NCBI GenBank assembly: GCA_012514555.1
Contig: JAAZAB010000248.1
Location: forward strand, 1-46,416
Reading direction: 5' to 3'
Length of the DNA stretch: 46,416 nt
Source of the DNA: Lentisphaerota bacterium
GTDB taxonomy: Bacteria; Verrucomicrobiota; Kiritimatiellia; JAAZAB01
Shown: positions 11,082 to 18,512 of the stretch, in pieces
Layout of the letters: each line of letters starts with the position of its first letter
Numbering within the stretch: the stretch's first letter is position 1
Position numbers and translations under genes: made by a program
Notes under the pieces: generated by a model
What the model was told of the DNA's origin: nothing
Database searches by the model: none
What the model saw: the letters and a program-made list of their open reading frames with translations, nothing else

Positions 11082-11140
11082 CGCACTCCGCTCATCGCCG
11101 GATGTTTGTTGTCAGTCACCATTAACAAGGGAGGTATGCC

Positions 11141-11755
11141 ATTCGCACGTTCACAAGGGTGAATCACAAGATTCGCGTGCCGCAGGTGCGCGTGATAGGG
11201 GCCGACGGCAAGCAGGTGGGCGTCCTGGCCACCTTCGAGGCAATACGCCTGGCGGAAAGCAGCGGCCTGGACCTGGTGGAGATTTCCCCGACCGCCGTGC
11301 CGCCCGTCTGCCGCATCATGGATTACGGGAAGTTCAAGTACGAGGAAAACCAGCGCGAGAAACAGGCCCGAAAACACCAGGCTTCGGTCATGCTTAAAGA
11401 GGTCAAGTTCCACTCGAACGTGGATGACCACGACTACGCCACCAAGGCGGCCCACATCCGTGGCTTCCTTGAAAAAGGCCACCGCGTGAAGACCTCCCTG
11501 TTCTTCCGCGGCCGCGAAAACGAGCACCGCGATCTCGGCTACAAGCTTTTCAACCGGCTGATCAAGGACTGCGAAGAGGTCGGCGCGCCCGAGTCGCCGC
11601 CCCGCTTGTTCGGAAACAACCTGGTCATGATGTTCAGGTCCGGAAAGGGCGCAAAGCCCGAGCCCAGGCCGGCTTCCGCCGCGGGCGCGCCCGCTCCGGC
11701 GGCCCCGGCCCAGCCGCCCGTTGCCGCGCCAAGGCCGCCGCCGGCCGGGGTTTGA
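11141..11755 (+). CDS. infC: Translation initiation factor IF-3, probable AUU start
   Basis: IRTFTRVNHKIRVPQVRVIGADGKQVGVL...LVEISPTAVPPVCRIMDYGKFKYEE; AAGGGAGGT then 5 nt then ATT; ORF track starts at internal GTG 11159. Confidence 0.9.
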   Translation: MRTFTRVNHKIRVPQVRVIGADGKQVGVLATFEAIRLAESSGLDLVEISPTAVPPVCRIMDYGKFKYEENQREKQARKHQASVMLKEVKFHSNVDDHDYATKAAHIRGFLEKGHRVKTSLFFRGRENEHRDLGYKLFNRLIKDCEEVGAPESPPRLFGNNLVMMFRSGKGAKPEPRPASAAGAPAPAAPAQPPVAAPRPPPAGV

Positions 11756-11795
11756 GCCGCGTCTGGAACGGCAGCCAGAATTCCGCTTAAAACGC

Positions 11796-11824
11796 TGGAC
11801 AATCTCCGGGGTTCGCGCTATAAA
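11796..11824 (+). promoter_or_regulatory. Sigma70-like promoter TGGACA-N17-TATAAA upstream of rpmI-rplT
   Basis: TGGACA 11796-11801, 17-nt spacer, TATAAA 11819-11824. Confidence 0.65.
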
Positions 11825-11914
11825 GCGCCGTTTTACGTTCCAATCCGCCGGCGCGTGGCGGGACGATCCCGTTCGCGTTCGTCCGGCAGCGTTCGGGGTT
11901 AGAGGAGATTTTCC

Positions 11915-12103
11915 ATGCCCAAGATGAAGACGAAGAAATCCGTTGCAAAGCGGTTCCGGAAGACCGCCGGCGGCAAGCTGAAGTTCGGGCGGCCGTTCCG
12001 GGGCCACTTGCTCGGAGGCAAGGGCCGTAAGCGCAAAAGGCATTTGCGCAAGGTGGGCGTTCTACATGCGTCCGAACAGAAGCGCCTCGGCCTCACGATC
12101 TAG
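11915..12103 (+). CDS. rpmI: 50S ribosomal protein L35
   Basis: MPKMKTKKSVAKRFRKTAGGKLKFGRPFRGHLL; SD GAGGAG. Confidence 0.97.
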   Translation: MPKMKTKKSVAKRFRKTAGGKLKFGRPFRGHLLGGKGRKRKRHLRKVGVLHASEQKRLGLTI

Positions 12104-12153
12104 CGGCAGCCGCGCGCCATTGCGCGGGCAATGTACCAGGGGAGGAATTAGAC

Positions 12154-12510
12154 ATGCCCAGAGCCACTAATGCGCCGGCGTCCCGGCGCCGGAGAAAGTC
12201 CCGCTTGCAGCAGGCCCGCGGCTTCCGCGGCTCGCGAAGCAAGCTCTATCGCCAGGCGGCCGGCGCGGTCGACCGCGCCATGGCCCTGGCGACGATCCAC
12301 CGCAAGCTCAAGAAGCGCGACTATCGCGGCCTCTGGATAGTCCGCCTTTCGGCGGCCTGCCGCGAAGCCGGTATTTCCTACAGCCGCTTCATCCAGGGCC
12401 TGGCCAGGGCCGGCGTTGCGCTGAATCGAAAAATGCTGTCCGAGATCGCCGTTAACGATCCGGAGGGATTCAAGACGATTCTCCAATGCGCCAAGTCCGC
12501 GCTCGCGTAA
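12154..12510 (+). CDS. rplT: 50S ribosomal protein L20
   Basis: MPRATNAPASRRRRKSRLQQARGFRGSRSKLYRQA... WIVRLSAACREAGISYSRFIQGL. Confidence 0.97.
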   Translation: MPRATNAPASRRRRKSRLQQARGFRGSRSKLYRQAAGAVDRAMALATIHRKLKKRDYRGLWIVRLSAACREAGISYSRFIQGLARAGVALNRKMLSEIAVNDPEGFKTILQCAKSALA

Positions 12511-12513
12511 GCC

Positions 12514-13536
12514 ATGAAGGCTTCTGAAATCCGGGCAATGAAAGACGCGGCCCTCGCCGAGGCCCGCGCCGCCGGATCGGCCGACGTGCTCGAGAGCATC
12601 CGCGTCAAGGTGCTGGGCCGGAAGGGGCTGCTTCCGGAAATCATGAAGGGGCTCAAGGACGCCGCGCCTTCCGAGCGCCCGGAAATAGGGCTTGCTGCCA
12701 ACGAGCTGAAGGTCCAGCTCCAGGCGCTGATAGACTCGCGCAAGGCGGAGCTCTCGCGCGCAGCCCCGGCCGCCGGCAAGGCGCCTTTCGACCCTTCGCT
12801 CCCGGGCAGCTGGCGCGGGCCCGGCTTGCGGCATCCCCTCAGCTATGTCATAGAGGAGACTGTCCGTATTTTCGCGCGCCTGGGCTTCACGGTCGCCGAC
12901 GGCCCGGATATCGAGACGGATTACTATAATTTCGACGCGCTCAACACGCCGCCGGACCATCCGTCCCGGGATGAGAGCGACACGTTCTGGCTCGAGCCCG
13001 GCCGGCTGCTCCGGACCCAGACCTCGCCTGTTCAGATTCGGGTCATGGAAAAGGCCAAGCCGCCGATACGGATCATCGCGCCCGGCCGCTGCTATCGCCG
13101 CGACACCACCGACGCCACGCACAGCGCCAACTTTCACCAGATCGAGGGCCTGTACGTGGACCGGGAAGTGTCCATGGCCGACCTCAAGAGCGACATTTCC
13201 TTCTTCGCCGGGCAGCTGATGGGCCCGGGCGTCCGGGTCCGGTTCCGCCCGCATTTCTTTCCCTTCACGGAGCCGAGCGTAGAATACGATTTCTCGTGCC
13301 ACGTCTGCGGAGGATCGGGCTGCAGGGTCTGCAAGCAGAGCGGCTGGATCGAGATTTCCGGGGCCGGCATGGTCGATCCGCGCGTGTTTTCCAAGCTCGG
13401 CATGGACCCGGAAACCACCACGGGCTACGCGTTCGGCATGGGCGTGGAGCGCATCGCGATGATCAAGTTCGGCATCACGGACATACGCCTTCTGTACGAG
13501 GGCGACGTCCGCTTCCTGGAGCCTTTGTCGTCATGA
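12514..13536 (+). CDS. pheS: Phenylalanine--tRNA ligase alpha subunit
   Basis: HPLSYVIEETVRIFARLGFTVADGPDIETDYYNFDALNTPPDHPSRDESDTFW; GMGVERIAMIKFGI. Confidence 0.97.
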   Translation: MKASEIRAMKDAALAEARAAGSADVLESIRVKVLGRKGLLPEIMKGLKDAAPSERPEIGLAANELKVQLQALIDSRKAELSRAAPAAGKAPFDPSLPGSWRGPGLRHPLSYVIEETVRIFARLGFTVADGPDIETDYYNFDALNTPPDHPSRDESDTFWLEPGRLLRTQTSPVQIRVMEKAKPPIRIIAPGRCYRRDTTDATHSANFHQIEGLYVDREVSMADLKSDISFFAGQLMGPGVRVRFRPHFFPFTEPSVEYDFSCHVCGGSGCRVCKQSGWIEISGAGMVDPRVFSKLGMDPETTTGYAFGMGVERIAMIKFGITDIRLLYEGDVRFLEPLSS

Positions 13537-15974
13537 GACTGCCCGTCAGCTGGCTGAAGGACTATGTAGACGTCGAGCTTTCCCCGGCGGAGCTGGCGGA
13601 ACGCCTGACGTTTTCCGGCCTCGAGGTTGAGGGGATCGAAACGTGGGGCGCGGACCTGTCCGGCCTGGTGGTGGGCGAGGTCCGGGCCGTGGATCCGCAT
13701 CCGGGCTCCGGCTCCCTTTCCGTTTGCAGCGTGTTCGACGGCGCCAGGACCCTCCAGGTTGTGTGCGGGGCGCGGAACGCTGCGGCCGGGGACAAGGTGC
13801 CCCTTGCGCCCGAGGGCGCGCGCCTTCCGGGCGGGACCGAAATCCGGCGCGCCATTATACACGGCGTTGAGTCTTCAGGCATGCTCTGCGCCGAGGATGA
13901 GCTTGGCTTTTCAGAAGACCATTCCGGCGTGATGATCCTGCCCCGCGGCCTGGCGGCCGGAACCCCGCTTTCCGATGCGCTCGGCGGGCCCGAGCCCGTG
14001 CTTGTGCTCGAGGTCACCCCAAACCGCCCGGACTGCCTCAGCGTCATAGGCGTGGCCCGGGAGGTTGCCGCGCTGTGCGGCAGGCGCCTGAAGCTGCCTC
14101 CAGTTCAATTCCCGGAAAATGGCCCGGATGTCTCCGGCCTCGCGTCCGTCCGGGTCGAGGATCCCGCGGGTTGCCCCCGGTACACGGCCCGGGTTTTCAG
14201 CGGCGTGCGCCTGGGCCCGTCGCCGGTTTTCATCAGGCGCCGCCTTCTCATGTGCGGGGTGCGCCCCATCAACAATGTGGTGGACATCACAAATTACGTC
14301 ATGCTCGAATGCGGGCAGCCGCTGCACGCGTTCGACCGCGCGCTCCTGGACGAATCCCGCGTCGTGGTCCGGCGCGCGCGCCCGGGCGAGAAGATCGCGA
14401 CGCTCGACGAGGCCGAGCGCGGGCTTTCGCCGGACATGCTGGTGATTGCCGACGCGTCCAAGCCCGTTGCCGTTGCCGGGGTCATGGGCGGCCGCACGAG
14501 CGGGATCAACGCGGGCACCGGTAGCGTGCTGCTGGAAAGCGCCTGTTTCGCGCCGCCGCTGGTGCGCTCGGCGGCGCGCGGCCTGGACATGGCCACGGAG
14601 TCCTCGCACCGCTTCGAGCGCGGCGTGGATGTGATGCTGGCCGAGTGGGCGAGCCGCCGGGCCGCCGCGCTGCTGGCCGAGCACGCGGGCGCGGAGGCCG
14701 CGCGGGGCGTGATAGACGTCTTCCAAGCAGCGCCCCCTGAAAGATTCGTCGCCTGCCGCTTTGACCGCGTGCGGCGCCTGCTCGGAGTGGACATTGCCGA
14801 CGATGCCATTTGCGGCGTGTTCGAGGCGCTCATGCTGACCGTGTCCGAACGCGACGGCAAGGGCTGCAGGGTCCGGGTTCCGTCCTTTCGCATGGACATC
14901 GAAATCGAGGCCGACCTCATAGAGGAAGTGGCCCGGATTCACGGCCTGGACAAGATCCCGGTGACTGCCTCGCGCGGGCTGGTGGCCCCCGGCGCGGACG
15001 ACGCGCCGTTTCGCGCGGCCGTCCATGTCAAGGCCGCGCTCCGCGCGCTGGGCCTGACTGAGATATTGAATTACAGCTTCGTTTCGGAGCGGCTCCTGGG
15101 CCGCTTCGGGCTTGACAGGCCGGCGCTCCGCATCATCCTGCCCAATCCGATCAGCGCCGAGCATTCGGCCCTGCGGCCGTCGCTCGTGCCGCAGATGCTT
15201 TCGACGCTCGGCTTGAACCGGTCGCGGCAGGTGGCGGAGGCCGCGCTGTTCGAGACCGGGCGCGTGTTCTTCCGGCGGGGCGGCGCAATGGCCGAGGAGG
15301 ACCGCATCGCCGTCGGGCTGATGGGGCCGGCCGGGCGCCCGGTGTTCGACAAGCGCAGGGGATTTGAGGCCGAGGAGATGTTCCTGTGGATGAAGGGAAT
15401 CCTGGAGGGGCTTGCCTCTGCCGTGAAGGCGGAACTGCGCCTGGAATCCCATGCCCCGGTCGGCGGCGGAACGCAGCCGGAAGCGTCATGGTTCCCAGTT
15501 GATTGCTTCGAGCCGGGCCGGTGTGTCCGGGTGACGGCGGAGGGCCGTGAGGCGGGGGTCATCGGGATAGTGTCCGGCGAAATCGCGCGGGAATGGCGGA
15601 TTCTCGACCCGGTCGGCGTGCTGGAACTGCGGCTTGCGCCGCTGCTGGAGAAGGTGTTCAGCGTCGTTTCGATGAAGCCGCTGCCCGCGTATCCCGCGGT
15701 TATCCGCGATGTGGCGATGATAGTGGACTCATCGGTCCGCAACGAATCGGTGCTTGAAGAAATCCGGAAAAACTCGCCTAAAGAATTGACACAAGTCAGA
15801 TTATTCGATATATATACAGGTAAGGAGATTGGAAAAGGGCGGAAGAGTCTGGCCTATTCCATGACGTACCGCTCGTTGGAGCGTACCCTGACGGATGAAG
15901 AGGTTAACGCAATGCACGAATCCATCAAGGAATCGCTCAAAAACGGGTTGAAGGCGGAGATCAGGGAAGGATAG
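13533..15974 (+). CDS. pheT: Phenylalanine--tRNA ligase beta subunit
   Basis: MRLPVSWLKDYVDVELSPAELAERLTFSGLEVEGIE; LEVTPNRPDCLSVIGVAREVAAL; ATGA overlap with pheS. Confidence 0.97.
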   Translation: MRLPVSWLKDYVDVELSPAELAERLTFSGLEVEGIETWGADLSGLVVGEVRAVDPHPGSGSLSVCSVFDGARTLQVVCGARNAAAGDKVPLAPEGARLPGGTEIRRAIIHGVESSGMLCAEDELGFSEDHSGVMILPRGLAAGTPLSDALGGPEPVLVLEVTPNRPDCLSVIGVAREVAALCGRRLKLPPVQFPENGPDVSGLASVRVEDPAGCPRYTARVFSGVRLGPSPVFIRRRLLMCGVRPINNVVDITNYVMLECGQPLHAFDRALLDESRVVVRRARPGEKIATLDEAERGLSPDMLVIADASKPVAVAGVMGGRTSGINAGTGSVLLESACFAPPLVRSAARGLDMATESSHRFERGVDVMLAEWASRRAAALLAEHAGAEAARGVIDVFQAAPPERFVACRFDRVRRLLGVDIADDAICGVFEALMLTVSERDGKGCRVRVPSFRMDIEIEADLIEEVARIHGLDKIPVTASRGLVAPGADDAPFRAAVHVKAALRALGLTEILNYSFVSERLLGRFGLDRPALRIILPNPISAEHSALRPSLVPQMLSTLGLNRSRQVAEAALFETGRVFFRRGGAMAEEDRIAVGLMGPAGRPVFDKRRGFEAEEMFLWMKGILEGLASAVKAELRLESHAPVGGGTQPEASWFPVDCFEPGRCVRVTAEGREAGVIGIVSGEIAREWRILDPVGVLELRLAPLLEKVFSVVSMKPLPAYPAVIRDVAMIVDSSVRNESVLEEIRKNSPKELTQVRLFDIYTGKEIGKGRKSLAYSMTYRSLERTLTDEEVNAMHESIKESLKNGLKAEIREG
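15786..15814 (+). promoter_or_regulatory. Intragenic near-consensus promoter TTGACA-N17-TATATA within pheT
   Basis: TTGACA 15786-15791, 17-nt spacer, TATATA 15809-15814, in a locally AT-rich patch of a GC-rich gene. Confidence 0.6.
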
Positions 15975-16144
15975 GGGCCTCCGGATGCCGGCGTTCAGGC
16001 GCCGCAGGCGGTTCCTGTTTGTGGAAAATGAAATTCGTTGACCGGTGCTTTGAGAATCTATTGCTTTTTATAACGGGCGGAACGCGGGTTCAGCCCGTTA
16101 TTGCGGATTGCGTGCCCGGGCCTTGGGCTGGGCGCTTTTACGAA

Positions 16145-16257
16145 TTGCCTGCCGGCACGGCGCGGGGCGGCTGTATGCCGCCGGCGCATGATTGGCGCAG
16201 GCAGCCTGGTGGCGCGTGGCGCGATGGCCCACGGCAGCCGGTGCGGCAGTCCGGCAA
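16145..16257 (+). ncRNA. Candidate structured non-coding RNA upstream of rarA-fau (family unassigned)
   Basis: Long-range pairing TTGCC-TGCCG-g-CAC / GTG-CGGCA-gtcc-GGCAA enclosing hairpin GGCGGC-TGTAT-GCCGCC; no convincing ORF. Confidence 0.35.
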
Positions 16258-16352
16258 TGGTTCTTTCACATAGGCGACCGTCCGGGAGCGCGGATGCGCG
16301 TTCCTGGAAAAGGTCCCGCAGTCAATGAAAATCCCTGCCTGGTACGTGGATC

Positions 16353-16392
16353 GGGCCAAACACACTCTGACCCATTACTAGATAGATATGGG
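16353..16392. repeat. REP-like hairpin segment (GGGCCA...TGACCC; CCCAT...ATGGG)
   Basis: Minus strand reads cccatatctatctagtaatGGGTCAgagtgtgttTGGCCC; short overlapping inverted repeats. Confidence 0.4.
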
Positions 16393-16454
16393 AGCTCGAA
16401 TCTGCTGGCGCCCAAAAGCCTCCTCGAGGGGACTTGGAAGACAGTTGCTAGAGC

Positions 16455-16518
16455 ACCCCGCTTTGTTCTTCTGGAACAGAGTCAGGCACCGTCACGGCTG
16501 GGCGGGGTTTTCATTTTT
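16455..16518 (+). terminator. Structured element with possible terminator: ACCCCGC ... GCGGGGT followed by TTTTCATTTTT
   Basis: 7-bp perfect inverted repeat 16455-16461/16502-16508 enclosing an 8-bp hairpin (CTTTGTTC-TTCTG-GAACAGAG, one G-U). Confidence 0.45.
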
Positions 16519-16531
16519 AGACTGTGCGGAC

Positions 16532-17878
16532 ATGGACCTATTTGAAAAACAAACTCCTTCCGGGGCCGGCGTCAAAAGCCCGCTGGCGGCGCGAATGCGG
16601 CCGGCCACCATTGAAGAGATTGTCGGCCAGGAGCACATCCTCGGGCCCGGCAAGCTGCTGCGGCGCGCCATAGAATCCGACCGGCTCGGCAGCCTGATCC
16701 TGTACGGCCCGCCCGGCTGCGGCAAGACCTCGATGGCCGAGGTGATCGCAAAGACCACGCACCGCCGGTTCGAGCGCATGAGCGGCGTGGTGGCCAATGT
16801 TTCCGTGCTTCGCGGAGTCCTCGAAGCCGCCTCCGGCGCCAGGCGCCGGGAGGGCAGGGAAACGATTCTCTTCATCGATGAAATCCACCACTTCAACAAG
16901 TCGCAGCAGGACATCCTGCTGCCGTGCGTAGAGGACGGCGCCATCACGCTCATCGGCGCAACGACGCACAATCCCTTTTTCTTCGTCAACAGCCCGCTGA
17001 CGTCGCGCTCGCAGGTTTTCGAGCTCCTGCCCCTGTCCGAGGACGCGATCGCGCTCCTGCTCCGGCGCGCGCTGACTGACGAGCGCGGCCTGGCCGCGAT
17101 CAGGATTCGCGCGGACGATGATGCGCTCGCCTACCTCGCGAGAGTATGCGAGGGCGACGCGCGCAGGGCCCTGAACGCCCTCGAGATCGCCGCGCTTTCG
17201 ACCGCCCCGGATGCCGGGGGCGTAGTGGCGCTGTCAAGGCAGGTGGCCGAGGACGCCATCCAGAAGAAGGCGGTTGTCTACGACCACGACGAGGACGGGC
17301 ACTACGACACGATTTCCGCATTCATCAAGAGCGTGCGCGGCTCGGATCCGAACGCGGCCGTGTACTGGCTTGCCAAGATGCTCTACGCCGGCGAGGACCC
17401 GCGGTTCATCGCCCGGCGGCTGATCATCCTGGCTTCCGAGGATATAGGCAACGCCGACCCGCACGGTCTTCTCGTTGCCGTGGCGGCCAAGGAGGCCGTG
17501 GAGTTCGTTGGAATGCCCGAGGCCAGGATCATCCTGTCCCAGGCCACGACCTACCTGGCCACCGCGCCCAAGAGCAACGCCTCGTACCTTGCCATAGAAA
17601 AGGCATACTCGGACGTCAAGGAGGGCCGCGTTCTGCCCGTGCCCGCGCACTTGCGCGACACGCACTACCGCGGCGCCGAAAAGCTCGGCCACAAGGGCTA
17701 CCGTTACGCGCACGACTTCGACGGGCATTTTGTGGACCAGGAATACGTTCCGACCGACAAGGTCTACTACGCACCCACGGACCAGGGCTACGAGGAGTCT
17801 TTGCGGCGGCGGCTCGAGGCCTGGCGGGCCCGCAGGAAAGCCGCGGGGCCGGGCGCCGGGGGCGGGAGCGAATCATGA
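16532..17878 (+). CDS. rarA: Replication-associated recombination protein A (RarA/MgsA AAA+ ATPase)
   Basis: LAARMRPATIEEIVGQEHILGPGKLL, GPPGCGKTSMAEVIA, FIDEIHHFNKSQQD, RGSDPNAAVYWLAKML; ATGA overlap with next gene. Confidence 0.95.
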   Translation: MDLFEKQTPSGAGVKSPLAARMRPATIEEIVGQEHILGPGKLLRRAIESDRLGSLILYGPPGCGKTSMAEVIAKTTHRRFERMSGVVANVSVLRGVLEAASGARRREGRETILFIDEIHHFNKSQQDILLPCVEDGAITLIGATTHNPFFFVNSPLTSRSQVFELLPLSEDAIALLLRRALTDERGLAAIRIRADDDALAYLARVCEGDARRALNALEIAALSTAPDAGGVVALSRQVAEDAIQKKAVVYDHDEDGHYDTISAFIKSVRGSDPNAAVYWLAKMLYAGEDPRFIARRLIILASEDIGNADPHGLLVAVAAKEAVEFVGMPEARIILSQATTYLATAPKSNASYLAIEKAYSDVKEGRVLPVPAHLRDTHYRGAEKLGHKGYRYAHDFDGHFVDQEYVPTDKVYYAPTDQGYEESLRRRLEAWRARRKAAGPGAGGGSES

Positions 17879-18492
17879 GAGAGCCCGAACAGGTCAAGGC
17901 GGCGATCCGGGCTGAAATCCGGGCCGCGCGCCGGCGCATGTCCGAAGACGAAGTCCGCGAGCGCAGCCGGGCCGTGATCGCGCGGCTTGCGGGCATGGAG
18001 GAGTTCCGCGCCGCGGCCGCCGTGGCCTGCTACATCGCCATGCCGGGCGAGGTCCGGACCGAAAGCCTGGTCGCGATTTGCCGCGCAGCCGGCAAGCGTG
18101 TTGCCGCGCCGGCATTTCGCGAGGATGCCGGAGGCTATGAGCTGGCGTGGCTGGACCCGGGCGCCAGGATTGTGCCGGGCCCCGGGAAAGCGCCTGAGCC
18201 CGCGGCGCCGCAATGGCTTGGCGCCATCGCTCCTGACATCGTCGTCACGCCGCTGCTGGCCTTCGACCCGGCGGGCAACCGGCTGGGCCATGGCGGCGGC
18301 CACTACGACCGGCTTTTCTCGGAGACGCCCGCCGGCCGGGCCTTCCGCGTGGGCCTGGCATTCGATTTTCAAATGCGCCCGGAGCTTCCAGCCCGGCCGC
18401 ACGACGTGATGCTGAACGCCGTTGTTACGGAATCCGCCTTGCGCCGCATGGCGCCGGCGGCCCGCGGCGGCGGCCGAAATGAAACCGGATAA
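17875..18492 (+). CDS. fau: 5-formyltetrahydrofolate cyclo-ligase family protein
   Basis: PLLAFDPAGNRLGHGGGHYDRLF signature; HDVMLNAVVTE C-terminus. Confidence 0.9.
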   Translation: MREPEQVKAAIRAEIRAARRRMSEDEVRERSRAVIARLAGMEEFRAAAAVACYIAMPGEVRTESLVAICRAAGKRVAAPAFREDAGGYELAWLDPGARIVPGPGKAPEPAAPQWLGAIAPDIVVTPLLAFDPAGNRLGHGGGHYDRLFSETPAGRAFRVGLAFDFQMRPELPARPHDVMLNAVVTESALRRMAPAARGGGRNETG

Positions 18493-18512
18493 CGCTGGGA
18501 ACGGAGGCATAT

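Noticed and set aside
11136-11162. Mini-ORF ATGCCATTCGCACGTTCACAAGGGTGA (MPFARSQG) overlapping infC
   Set aside because: Its ATG is about 1 nt from the SD, too close; the ATT in the IF-3 frame is at proper spacing and extends known homology
13911-15452. 513-aa minus-strand ORF opposite pheT
   Set aside because: Shadow ORF; His/Arg/Ala-rich with no domain-like pattern
15975-16531. SRP RNA, tmRNA or RNase P RNA in the pheT-rarA gap
   Set aside because: Hallmark strings (e.g. GGAAGGAAGCAG for SRP RNA, GAGGAAAGTCC for RNase P RNA) not seen on reading
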